DNA of 64,000 bases, taken from positions 248,001-312,000 of the forward strand of contig PSQN01000006.1 in NCBI GenBank assembly GCA_002989075.1, given 5' to 3'. The number at the start of each line of letters is the position of its first letter. Position 1 is the stretch's first letter. A program made the position numbers and the translations under genes. The notes below the pieces were generated by a model. The model was not told the origin of the DNA and did not search any database. It saw nothing but the letters and a program-made list of their open reading frames with translations. This DNA is from Arthonia radiata. Taxonomy: Eukaryota; Ascomycota; Arthoniomycetes; Arthoniales; Arthoniaceae. Shown here in pieces: positions 53,287-63,843 of the stretch.

Positions 53287-54800
53287 AAGTCGTCTTAGCT
53301 TGGCCTTCACAAAAGTGAAAGGCGGTAACACTCAACGCCACGAGTAGGCGCGACTTCGTCGTCGAGCAAAAACATTAGCTTTTCTTTGGCTCGCAGCGGA
53401 TCCCGTGCAGGAGGATCATGTCGAGTGTCACTGTATCGTTTCAATTTGACCGCTACCCCTGGCACTCCTTGCGGAGGTAGAGAGGAATTTGAATGTAGCG
53501 ACAGATTCGAACTGTCTGCAACGTGTAACGAGCAGTAATGCTGGCTACGGCATTGCCTATGTCGTACTTGATCGGTGGACTCCAATTACAGTACTAAAGC
53601 GTAGAGACTGCTCGACTGGAGTCAAAACGCACCCACATCGCACTTGATCGGTGGACTCCAATCACAGCGCTTAGCACAGAGGCTGCTCGACTGGAGCCAA
53701 AGCGCAACCCACAATCGCACTAGACCGGTGGACTCCAGTCTCAGTACTGCCAACATAGTACTAGATCGGTGGACTCCAATCTCAGCACCAAACCCACATA
53801 GCACTAGATCGGTGGACTCCAATCAAAGCACTAAAGCACAGAGACTACACGACTGGAGTCAAAGCGCACCCACAAGCACAGAGACTGCACGACTGGAGTC
53901 AAAGCGCACCCGCAAGCACAGAGACTGCACGACTGGAGTCAAAGCGCACCCGCAAGCACAGAGACTGCACGACTGGAGTCAAAGCGCTTGCAAGTTGGTC
54001 CGGGGACCATACGGTAAGGTACTGGACGACAGGTTGATAAGACGCCGAGGCGTGAATGCAAGCCATTGATGAAGTCGATCGTGGCGGGTCGGTATTGATG
54101 GCGGCTTGTACGTTGGCTGATGTGAAGCCTTTGCGGACTTCTGAGGAAGCTTTGACGGCTTGGCTTGACATTGACGAACAGTTGAGATTGGCTTGGCGTT
54201 TAATGACGTTCTTGCTTGGCAGTCGTTGGTGAGACGCCGTTGCTGGTGAGTTGATTTCGCTTGACCTTGACCTTGACGAAGGCTGCAAGGGTAGCTTGAT
54301 ATAATTTTTTGAAAAGAGCCGACACTGATTCGAATGAATTGCTGGTGCAAAGTCGATGGCTGTGAGATTGCTCGTGCGGTGAGGTTGATGATGATCGTTG
54401 AAAAGCGGTCAGATAGATGGTTTGAAGGCGTTGATGACGTGGCTGGATCAGGTTGATGTTGTGTGTCAAGGAAGGAAGACTTTTTGTTGATCTGAATGTG
54501 ATAGAGACGTAAAACGGTTGAGGTTGATAGAGTCGTTTCGGTCGAGTGGATAGTTTCGCGTGACTTGAGATGATTTCGCATCGTGTGATTGATACTTTCT
54601 TCGGCGCAGCGGTTGAGGCGAAGGTGCAAGCGTTGTCGATATATAGGAGCTGACTCAGAACGATAGAGTCTGCTGCTCATTGAAGATGAAGAATGAAACG
54701 TAGAAGTTCGCGTTGAAGATAAATATGAACGGAGATGGAGACGCAGTGAGATACAAAGAAAAGAGAGGCGGGATGCTGACTAATCAAGAGCCGTTAACGC
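53287..54800 (+). repeat. Dispersed element R4
   Basis: Fourth family copy. The head (53,287-53,460) is nearly collinear with R3 and includes a CCTTCAC-AAAA-GTGAAAGG inverted repeat where R3 has TTGCTAGCAA. The two-type hairpin array lies at 53,569-53,985, then a TGA/GTT-rich tail to about 54,800. A minus-strand frame of 233 codons with an ATG covers the tail but is Ser/Gln/His-rich and shows no domain; it does not resemble R3's frame. Confidence 0.78.
53569..53985 (+). repeat. R4 hairpin array with two interleaved hairpin types, ~40-bp period
   Basis: Type 1 has the loop CGGTGGACTCCA: arms TGAT/ATTA at 53,569, TGAT/ATCA at 53,645, AGAC/GTCT at 53,722, AGAT/ATCT at 53,763 and AGAT/ATCA at 53,806 (outer pair lost). 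Type 2 has the loop GCTCGACTGG or G/ACACGACTGG: GACT/AGTC at 53,606, GGCT/AGCC at 53,681, and GACT/AGTC at 53,843, 53,883, 53,923 and 53,963. Types alternate at first, then run in blocks; the last three units are nearly identical, suggesting recent expansion. Confidence 0.9.
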
Positions 54801-55861
54801 TAGCCTACTTTCGGATTCTACGGGTGCCAGCAAGGCCACGTTGATCTCAGTGTCACACTGATGGCTCCCACCAGCGCCGACAGATTGCTTGCACTTGGGA
54901 TGAGATGGTCCACAGGATCATCCGGCTTATCGTTCGACTCGGCTCACAAGTCCGGTGGTGCGCCGCTCTCTCTCCCATATCTCTCCAGGATCAGACCGGT
55001 GACCCATGCATTCCTACAGCTCTACATTTGGCCAGGTTTGCTCTCGTAGAGGACAGGCGATCACAAGCAGGAGTCTCGAAGTAGATTATCCGGCGCTGCT
55101 CGCTTTGGAACGATCTCACCGCTCCCTTCTCAATAGGTATCTTCTTCCGAAAGATTATTCTGAGCATGTAAACTCCTTTTACAACGGCTCTCATATCAGA
55201 AAATTAAGGAGTGTTCTTGCACATCCATTCGAATCATCGCGTCAGCAATGTTCACCTTGCCGGCTTGTGAAGGGTAGACCCACAGGCACGCTGAAACGAA
55301 GGCGTCAGTCCGTCCTTGTGCTATTTGCAGGCAATCGTGAAGGCAAGATTTACAGAACGATCAAGACAAACATCTCGAGATTCAAGGGGTCACAAACGCA
55401 ATTGTCGTAGCATACGGGTACCTTTCTGATTCGTCATCTGGCCTTCCGACAGACTCTCCGCGGAGTTACAAATCCTCATGGGGCTTTTCCGTGGCGTTCA
55501 CCCATTTTTAGATCTAGTCCGTCGACATGACACAAGGCATCATAGCAAGGTCGCAGCACATATGTTTTCGCAATTGCCTTCCTCTCTTCCCCATGGAAGC
55601 CCACAGCCGGCGCAACCTTGCGGATTCGAAATCCAGTCTAGAACCAGAGGGATTGAGGCTCTCAGATCCCTCAAATACTGGCACATGGCTTATACAAGGG
55701 CCATCGGCAAGTCCAACCACGTTTCGCACTGTACTATGTCTGTCGCTTGTCGCATCTTATCTTTGCTGACTCTTTCAAACCATTCGCTCGCTCTATAGCA
55801 GCCTGCACCTCAGTACGACTCCAAGAACCATTCACCAACACCATTAGCTCTCTTCACAGCT
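54801..55861. other. Intergenic region before the secreted-protein gene
   Basis: Short frames without domains. No supported gene; C/A-rich leader at 55,790-55,860. Confidence 0.35.
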
Positions 55862-56449
55862 ATGCTCAAAGCCACCCTCTTCACCGCCCTCCTCGCGCAG
55901 GTCTTCGCAGTCCCCAACCCTCAAGCCGGTGGAACCCTCGACCCCATCACCATAAGGGCCTTCCCAGGCCGTTCTTGTGTCGGCGCCCCCACCCAAATCA
56001 CACTCAGCGATACCACCTGCGCCAACGCTGGCACCTTCGAGTCTTTCTACTTCACCGGCACGTCCGACACGTCGATTCTCAAAGTATTCTCGGGCACCGA
56101 CTGCACAGGCGAGCAAACGGGAGCGAGTACCGACTGCGAAAGCGACCCCTGGCAGCTTCTGAACTCCAGTAACGAGAACAAGTGCTGGGCGGCCGGGGAC
56201 TGGTGGCACACCCCGGGTTTTGGACCGAAAGCGTCGGCGGCTGCGGCGTTCTCGTTGAGTAGCGTGGCCACGGCGACAAAGAAGCCGGATACGTGTCCTC
56301 CGCCTACCGTGGTTCCGACGACAAGGAGTGGGGTGACGACAGTGACGGTTGCGGCCGCGACAGTGACGGTGGCTGCGACGACGGTGACGGCGCCTTGCGT
56401 GGGTGCGGGGAGTACGGTCACTGAGACGGTGACTGTGACAGGAGCATGA
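55862..56449 (+). CDS. Small secreted Cys-containing protein with Thr/Val-rich tail
   Basis: 195 aa, single exon. MLKATLFTALLAQVFAVPNP is a clear signal peptide with a probable cut near AVP. The mature N-terminal domain (~120 residues) has about six Cys (RSCVGAP, TTCANAG, TDCTGEQ, TDCESD, KCWAAGD) and a FYFTGTSDTSILKVFSGTDC strand pattern. The C-terminal ~60 residues are Thr/Val repeats (TTVTVAAATVTVAATTVTA), likely O-glycosylated and wall-associated; there is no hydrophobic GPI tail. No family recognised; effector-like proteins and wall proteins both look like this. Confidence 0.75.
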   Translation: MLKATLFTALLAQVFAVPNPQAGGTLDPITIRAFPGRSCVGAPTQITLSDTTCANAGTFESFYFTGTSDTSILKVFSGTDCTGEQTGASTDCESDPWQLLNSSNENKCWAAGDWWHTPGFGPKASAAAAFSLSSVATATKKPDTCPPPTVVPTTRSGVTTVTVAAATVTVAATTVTAPCVGAGSTVTETVTVTGA

Positions 56450-57076
56450 AACTTTGGCTGAGAGATACACGAAAAGGCAGATACTGACACGCCACGCTGC
56501 TGTCTGGTTGCTAGCTGGAAGATCACGAGGTGATAAAAGCTTCATCCAGTGAAGCTCTATAAAAGCGAAGACGAAGCATACCATGCTTGAAGTTCATGCG
56601 GCTCACAGGTCCCCAAGACTAAATATGTACTCCCTTCAACAACCCCTAAACACTGCATTAGCGAATGTACAGCGTTCGCGCAACCTGTTTCTTGTCATCT
56701 ACACAGTCCGATCAGATAGCATTGTCGAGAGCCCTCAAGGCTTGTGATCACATGTCGTTTCCCATCGAATAAAGCAACTCCAGCGGTTTGAAACCCATCG
56801 ATCCCCTTTCGCCTCAATTGCCTAAGGAGCAGTCTGCTCGACTTCGTTGAGGCTACTCTGCCGAAGCACCACACTTCTAACTTTCTTGCTAACCAGAAAA
56901 GTCGCATTCCCGTACGACAGACACACTGCGCCCAGCAGGTCGCTGTCGGTTCTTCCAGCGCTCGTGCCCCAGTCCTAGCCATGATCCACCATTCCAGACT
57001 GCACCATCCGTAACGCAGCGGCTTCACTTTGCGGGAGCCACTACCATCCGCCTGACCGAGTCTCAGCTCTACACCC
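56450..57076. other. Intergenic region, possibly part of the helicase relic
   Basis: No intact frame. Scattered words might belong to the upstream part of the SF1 helicase relic, but none is secure. Confidence 0.3.
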
Positions 57077-58195
57077 ATGGGCACGTTTGTGAGCGTATAC
57101 TACCCAACCATCTTCAAGGTTCCCTCGCCCAACCCCAGAGACAAGCTCCCCATCGCCTACGCTATTCGGCGTTTTCACCAAGACAACTACGCAAAGAACT
57201 CACTCGTCATCAGCATCGAGATCACAAGAGCTATTGCAACCCGCGCATCAGACACGCCATCTCAACTAAACAAGATTACGTTCGCGACCGTTACCGTGCA
57301 TCTCAAAACAGCTTGCCAGCCCACAGTCAGAGCCGATCAGCAGAGCCTTAGCGCAGCATCAGCAAATGGCAAGTCCGAGTGTTCTCAGCCACGCCAGCTT
57401 CCTAGCGATGCTACAAGAGTCACAGTCGTTAATCTAATGTAGTACATCTGCTCCACAAATTGTGAGCTCAATTGCGATATATACTTTCGGCCGGCAACCT
57501 ATCCTGAGATGCATGGTAAATCTATACTCCTGAAGGCCGTGCAGTCTGGTATACAGCCGAGCCACATTGGCTTCATATACCCTTACAAAACCCAGTACGC
57601 TCTACGTTTCCGCGGCATTCGTTACCTACGTTGTCGATATCTAGCGTACAAGTGGGACGATCTCTGGTATGGAAAGATGGATAGCTTGCAAGGAGACGAG
57701 CGCGACTATCTGATAGTCGACATGGTCGTGGACGAGAGCCTGGGCTTCATGAGCCTGGCAAACCGTCCGAATGCTGGTATCTCCCGTGGTGCAATCGGTG
57801 AGTGTGTAGTCATGTCTAAGGAGATGACCACCAGCAAGAATTGGGAGAAGGGCGGTCTGCGCAAGCCGTACAACTATCTCCGCAGCAAGGGTCTCATCCA
57901 CGACCTTGCCAGCAACGACGAGGATGTCGCGGCCGTTGCAGCCTTCCTGCCCTCTCGCATCGCGCACGAAGGTATACTCGAAGCCGCTGCTGCCACCGCT
58001 GCTCCGGACGAGGCTGCTCCAGAAGAGGCTGCTGCTGAGACAGGTGACGCAAACCCCGCGACCGAAGAACAGGGTGATCGGGTGCATTGGGGTGCATCAG
58101 CGTCAACGTCGTGGAATGACCCTTCTTTGTATGCTGCTCCTGGAGAAGGCGACGCTGCTCAGGGCGCGGGTGGAACAGGAATCGGCTGGGGATGA
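57077..58195 (+). pseudogene. Superfamily 1 (UPF1/NAM7-like) helicase C-terminal relic
   Basis: An open frame at 57,509-58,195 (228 codons) holds the second RecA domain: SGIQPSHIGFIYPYKTQ (before motif IV), MDSLQGDERDYLIVDMV (motif V) and MSLANRPNAGISRGAIGE (motif VI), then a Lys-rich end and an Ala/Glu-rich, Gly-ending tail. A separate frame at 57,077-57,442 ends TRVTVVNLM, which resembles the strand just before this domain, then hits a stop about 65 bp upstream of the second frame. Walker A and B motifs of the first domain are not found upstream. A full helicase would be several times longer, so this is a truncated copy; the 228-codon frame could still be expressed. Confidence 0.6.
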
Positions 58196-59151
58196 GTAAG
58201 ACTTGATGGTGAGATGATATGAAGCCTGCGGTGATGGCACAGAATGGACATAGCACCATCAAGCGGGTGCCATTTCCTATGTTCTATGTACAATAGCCTT
58301 CACTTCACTCCACTCTAGATACCGTTAGAAATGAATGAACAATCTCAGTGAGAATGCGCTTCAGTCTATTACACGTGAAACCTTGCATTGCACTGGATGA
58401 CTTCACAGCACCCCCACCCCACCCGCCGCACCAGTTTTCGAGTACTCACAAGCCGATCCGCCGGCGTTCACCAGCGCGACTGCATTTCAAGCTTCATATG
58501 TCTGGTGCCGATGCTCTTTAAGACAAGTTTAATCAGACGTGGGTATGCTGGCTCCTCGCCAAAAGGCGGCGTTACAGGGTTCGTCATTTGTTGACGATAT
58601 ATCTGCTTGGGGTGACTCCACAGCACCGCGGTTCAATCCTAATGGTGTTCTGAGAGCCAGTCACGAGGCTATCCGCCGGCGCTCGTCAATAGGGAGTGCG
58701 TGAAGAGCTTGGGATGTCTGGTGAGGATGCTGTTGGTTGATGTTTGAAATGAGGTATGAGAGTGCTCGGTGCGTGTGCTGAGGACGAGACCTCTGTCTTG
58801 TGCGATGGGTTCGCTGGCTGGGAAGGGTGTTTAGGAATTGGATGTGCGTAAGAACACGGCTCTTCAGGGCTCTCGAAGGGATATAATCCTATCGCGCCCG
58901 TCACTGATGAGAGATCTTCCTGAAACACCACCCTCCATGCGAGTGAGGTCTTGCTATTGTGGCTCTTGGACGAGGAGATACCGTACCATAATACCAACCC
59001 ACGCAAAGGGATAATAGGAATTGTCCATACGAATGATCATTTCAAATCTATGCATCGAACTCCACACATGCCGTCATCATCGTCCCAACCCCTACTCGCC
59101 CCGCGCTCTCGCACGCTTCCGCCCACGTGGCTCATCACTCATAGACTCGTC
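58196..59151. other. Intergenic region with a local duplication
   Basis: 3' flanks of the helicase relic and of Hsp110. A diverged two-copy repeat lies at about 58,397-58,750. Confidence 0.4.
58397..58750. repeat. Diverged tandem duplication, ~210-bp unit
   Basis: Collinear landmarks in two units: TGACTTCACAGCACC / TGACTCCACAGCACC, then ATCCGCCGGCG(T/C)TC, then ATGTCTGGTG and GATGCT, about 210-220 bp apart. Non-coding. Confidence 0.5.
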
Positions 59152-61496
59152 CTAAGAACCCTTGCCCTCCGCCAGCTCCTCCACGCCATCCGGCTGCAGC
59201 GCCTCCGCATCCTTCATTTCCTCGTCCTTCCCTCCACTCTCCGCCGCCTTCTTCGCCTCCTCCTCCTTCTTCCGCGCGTCAGCCTCCGCCCGCTTTTTCG
59301 CCAGGGCCTCCTCCTCTGCCGCTCGCACCGCCTGCTTCTCCTCCTCCACTTTATCGCGGAACCGCTGGATCACCGGGCCGGCGACAAAGCGGATCTCTTC
59401 GATCTTGTTCACGTACACCGCTTTCGTCGCGTCCTCACCCTCATCGTACAGCCAGTCTTCTGAGTCTGTACACTTGGCGCGGATCTTCTCCTTCTCCTCC
59501 TCGGAAGCGAAGGGCGCGTATTGCTCGTCGATCTTGCCGCGGAGCTCGTAGATGAACGACTCGAGCTCGTTCTTCTTATCCTCGGTATCCGCCACCAGCT
59601 TGTCTTCCATGAACATTGTGTTTTCCTTCTCACCAGCAGCAGCCTTGACCGTATCGTCCATCGACGCGGTACCAGCCGCAAGGGGCAAATCACCCTTGCG
59701 CACCTGCTTCTTGATCTTGCGCATCTTCGGTTTGGGCTCGGCGGAGCCGTTGGGCGCGGCATCGGTGTCCATGGCCTGTTCGGGCTCGATGTCAACACTG
59801 ACGTTGTTGCCGCCGGGTAAGCGAGGGTTACTTACATCGCCGTCTTTCTTGTCCTCTTTTTTCTCGTTTTCTTTCTCCTTCTTTTCGGGCTCTTTGGCGT
59901 CTTTGGCTTCTTTGGGCTCGGGCACGAGCTCTTCGATTTCCTGGTCTTCGACGTAGTAGCCTTGCTCGACGTTGAGGACGCCGTGGAGATTCAAGCGCGC
60001 CTTGAGCTTGCAGATCATGAAATCGCCCTTTGCGTCGGCTTTTACGCCTTTGACCGAGAAGCGGCCTATCCAAGGCTTCGTCCCGCCGGGCATCATTTCG
60101 GGCTTGGCGTATTTCGCCTCGAGGTCGAACGGCTGTTTTCGGTAGAAGGTGAGGATCTTGGTCGAGGGCATGACGTTGCCTTTGTTAAAGACAGTCAGGC
60201 TTGTGTCCTCGTCGGGAATGTCTGGAGACTTCTCCCAGGCGAACTCGATAGGGTAGTTGACCACATCATGGACAGTGAAGTCGCGAACCCGGAATACAGG
60301 CGAGAGAATGGCGCAGGAGAAGGCACAACCGCGGGCGATGGCTTCGTCGGCGTTCATGGTGAATGAAAGGGTCTTGTCGAAGAATTTCTGAATGATGCCT
60401 TTGAGGATAGGAACGCGAGTGCCAGCGCCGACCAGCTCGATGCCATCGATATCGGCAGGCGTGAGCTTAGCTTCAGCGCAAGCTTGTGCAAGAGGGACAG
60501 TGGCGCGCTCCAGTAGAGGACGCATCAGCTCTTCCAGCTGCTCGCGCTTGAGCATACCGCGGACGTCGACATCGTTCATCAAGGACTCGATGTTCATCGG
60601 CGCAGAGGCATTCGCGGACAGCACCTTCTTCAGCTTCTCACAAGCTGCTGCGACACGCGTCCGAGCCTTGAGATTCTCGTTGATGTCAATTTTGTAGTTC
60701 TCTTTGAACTCCTTCGCGAAGTGGTCCACCAGCGCTTTGTCGAAGTCGCGACCACCAAAGTGACGATCGCTAGCTGTAGACCGCACAGCCAGCTCGCCCT
60801 TGCGATAGTCGACAATCGAACATGAGTAGTTGCTGTGCCCAATGTCGACGAATGCCATGCGTCGAGGCCGCTCTTCACCACTTGGCAAGTCGAGCTTTGT
60901 GATGCCCCAGCCCAATGCAGTGGCGGTCGTGTCGTTCATCAAGCGCAGCACCTTCAACCCAGCAATCTCTGCGGCGTCGAGTATCGATCTCCGCTGTGCA
61001 TCCGTGAACCATGATGGACAGCTAATGACGATGTCTGATACCGGTACTTTGAGCTCAGCTGAGGCGGTGCTCTTGATCTTGCTGAGGAACATGGCGATTA
61101 TTTGCGTTGCGGAGAACTTCTCCTTCTTGCCCATGTACGTGACCTCGGCGCCGACCTGGCCATTAACATCGACGAGAGGTGCGGTGACATATTGTTGCTC
61201 GATTTGGACATCTGGGTCTTTGATGTCGCGGCCAGCAAGTCGGACAAGAGATGCGACGGTGTTTTTGAGGTTTGAGATTTCCTGAGTCTTTGCGGTCTCA
61301 CCAAGGTATCGTGATTTGGGTCCGAAGCCAACGAGAGACGGGGTCGCGCGGTTGGAGACCTCGTTGGTGATCACGTCAACACCTATCTGAAGTCAGTGCA
61401 CGCCTAAACAGAAGCTTGGTCGCAAAGCATACCTCGATTTCTTGCAACGGCAATGACGGTGTTTTGACAGCCGAAATCAATGCCAACGACCGACAT
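59152..61496 (-). CDS. sse1: Hsp110/Sse1-type Hsp70 nucleotide-exchange factor
   Basis: Cytosolic Hsp110: it exchanges nucleotide on Hsp70 and holds unfolded clients. Exons 61496-61433 and 61382-59152 with a 50-nt intron after codon 21 give 764 aa. The ATPase domain opens MSVVGIDFGCQNTVIAVARN, with the Cys/Gln changes (GCQNT in place of the GTTNS of ordinary Hsp70) that mark the Hsp110 branch. Later come VISCPSWFTDAQR, LMNDTTATALGWG, DRHFGGRDFD and VGAGTRVPILKGI. The beta-sandwich region is interrupted by a long acidic/Lys loop at residues ~510-590, as in Hsp110. The C-terminal helical part ends in a Lys/Glu coiled coil and acidic tail without the EEVD end of Hsp70. Slightly longer than yeast Sse1 (693 aa). 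Confidence 0.94.
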
Positions 61497-62061
61497 CTTC
61501 TGGCAGAGGAATGTGTGTAAGCTGTCAGGGAAGAATGGGCGGGTTGCGGGTTGTTGAGGGTTGGTAAAGTGGAACTGATGGGCTTGGATGCAGCAGTCAA
61601 TAAAAAATTCTGGAAGATGCGACCACTCTCCCGAATCTTCAGGCACCTTTTCCACCTCCACCTGTCCTCTTGCCAAGACTTAGGTTAGCTGCCTCTCAAG
61701 CACGCGTTTACCCGTCGGAATCATGGTTGCACACGTCTGGCTGTGGGTCCACTGCAGCAGGCATGCCTCATAGCCCGCGCATACCCTTTTATAGGCGTGA
61801 TTGAAGGCATCAGGGCATTGGATATCACCGTAGGTGTCCGACAGACGTTGAGCAAGATGGTGTGGCACGAACGTGTCAACAATCGTGGTTTGCTGTACAC
61901 AGCGGGCTCTAATTATACATGTCCCCAATCAATGCCATCCTGTTATTTCTTGCGCTACCCATCCAAAGTATCCAGCCGCATTTGCCTCCCTCATCAACCC
62001 AAACTCCTCTCAACGCTATGCTGATGCCATCAAATCGTGCAACTGACCGTCCTCAACCGGT
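61497..62061. other. Promoter region of Hsp110
   Basis: About 565 bp between the Hsp110 start and the 3' end of the pepsin-like gene. I did not identify a clear heat-shock element by eye. Confidence 0.35.
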
Positions 62062-63843
62062 TCAGTAGGTCCTGAATCCCACCTTCTTCTGCTTGATGTC
62101 AAACACCAACCCCAAGCCCCTGAAAATAGGCTCACCCAACACCCACACATCCCGCATCCCGTTCCCCGCAAGCATGCCAGACTCGAGTTGACCCAGGCCA
62201 CGCCCAGTGTCTTCCTTTCTCGAATGCCCCTTCTTCACCGGTGCCAGATCCCCGACACCCATCTTCGTCTCCACAATGGCTCCAACGCAGTAGCCACTTT
62301 CCTCAGTCACCTTGCCGAGGCTGAACTTGCCGTTCGGTCCGTTGGAGAGCTCGTAGCTCTTGTACCCGCGCATGGTCGGGAATCGCCAGCCGCTGAACTC
62401 GACGTGAATCTGAGGAGGGTTATTGCAGGGGAAGGCGTAGAAGCTCTGGTATGGAGGTGGTAGACGATGCGATCCCGAGATTGATGCGTAGAACATCTTC
62501 GCAGCCTGCGGTGGCGCGAGAATGAACGGCGTGCTGAGATCAATCACACACGGTTGGTTCTTCAACACCTTGACGCCGTCGGTCCACACGCCGCGCATGA
62601 GTGTCTGCCACCACCCATCTGCACCCTCAATCGGACTCCATTTCCAGCTGTCCTTCCACGATGGCTGAATCTTTTGCTCAATCGGCTTTTGACCCTTTCG
62701 TGATCGTTTCGATAAGTCCGGCTGTACGCGCTCTTCTGCACCTGGCTTCGGCCCGGCTTTTGGCTTCGCGGCCTCGTCATCGTCTTCGCCCCTCTTCCGT
62801 AAGCCTCCACCGCCAGGACCGTTCTGTCCAGCCTGCACGATCTCTTGCGGTGCACCATTGGCAAGATCTGCCGCATCCTGGTCAGGATCGTTGACCTCCT
62901 CAGCGGCCTTTGGCTGCGGCGCTTTGCCGAAGAAGCGCTCAATGTTCTCCTCGATCTTGGCCATAGACTCTGCTGCGGTTCCGCCAATGCTAAGCAACCC
63001 TTCTTCGCCGTTCAGTAATGTAATGGAAAAGACTTCGTGCTCAATCATGCCATTCTTCATGAGCTGCTCAAGCAGTGAGTCGACTTTCATCTGCTTCAAA
63101 CTCTTCGAGGGCGCAAGACCCAGCACACCACCGGATGCGCCTAGCGTTTCTCGTCCTTGCTTGGGTGGTTTGCAGTGAGGAAATTGAAAGGGTACCTGCT
63201 GTTTCAGTGGCGACAGGTACAGCTGGTCCTTGGGTAGTGTGCAGTAGGGGAACGGATGATCCATGCCAGTTTCTGTGTTGACATCATGTTAGCGATGTCG
63301 TTCACATAGCTCGAGTCAAAGCACGGTTACCATAGCTGTCTGAGAAGAATTCATCAAACTTTGTGCCATGCGGTGAGGATGTGCTGCGGATGACAAAGTC
63401 GCCGGTCAACATATCAAGATCGGTCTGAATAGGCTGCCTGACGCCACCGAGATGGAATGTCGCGACCCTGTACGACATGTATTAGCATGCGCAAAACCTT
63501 CAAGTCGCAAAGCTGGTGAATGTGCGCACCAATTCCCCAGTCGCCCAATCTCGCCAATGAGTTCAGATGCGCCTGCGCCGCCATCTCGCTCTTTGGGCGC
63601 TCGAACAACTCTATTTCCCTTGACTTCACGCTGCGTGAGATTGAAGCGTCCCTCGGCGAAATTGAGCTGTTCCTTCAGGAGGTCGAGGTCTGCTGTCCTG
63701 TTAGGCGCAAAAGGACCGCCTCTCCGATATAGCGGGAAATGTAGTGTCGGCGGACCACTGGCTGAGTTGTCGACAGCTGACGTAAAAAGGGCGAATAGGC
63801 CAAGGAGAAAGCACTCAAGCAGTGAGACTCGTGTTCGACGCAT
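62062..63843 (-). CDS. Secreted pepsin-fold (A1) protein lacking both catalytic DTG motifs
   Basis: Exons 63843-63530, 63467-63331 and 63272-62062 splice in phase to 553 aa. A signal peptide (RVSLLECFLLGLFALFTSAV) is followed by a pro-like basic segment. The first active-site strand reads LDMLTGDFVIRS where a protease has LDTGSGDFVI, and the second reads CVIDLSTPFILAP where VDTGTS is usual. Asp is kept in both, but the essential Thr-Gly is lost. The fold is otherwise supported by ASGGVLGLAP, LLNGEEGLLSIGG, SFYAFPCNNPPQIHVEFSG and the final VWVLGEPIFRGLGLVFDIKQ. Residues ~300-380 hold a long charged, Pro/Gly-rich insert. Likely a secreted or vacuolar non-proteolytic homologue. Confidence 0.8.

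Noticed and set aside
22651-53985. CRISPR-like look of the ~40-bp periodic arrays
   Set aside because: The genome is eukaryotic, there are no unique equal-length spacers, and the variable part is the stem rather than a spacer. No cas-like gene is present.
22430-54800. LTR or other retroelement identity for R1-R4
   Set aside because: No long terminal repeats, polymerase, protease or integrase-like frame was seen; the copies lack any recognisable enzyme.
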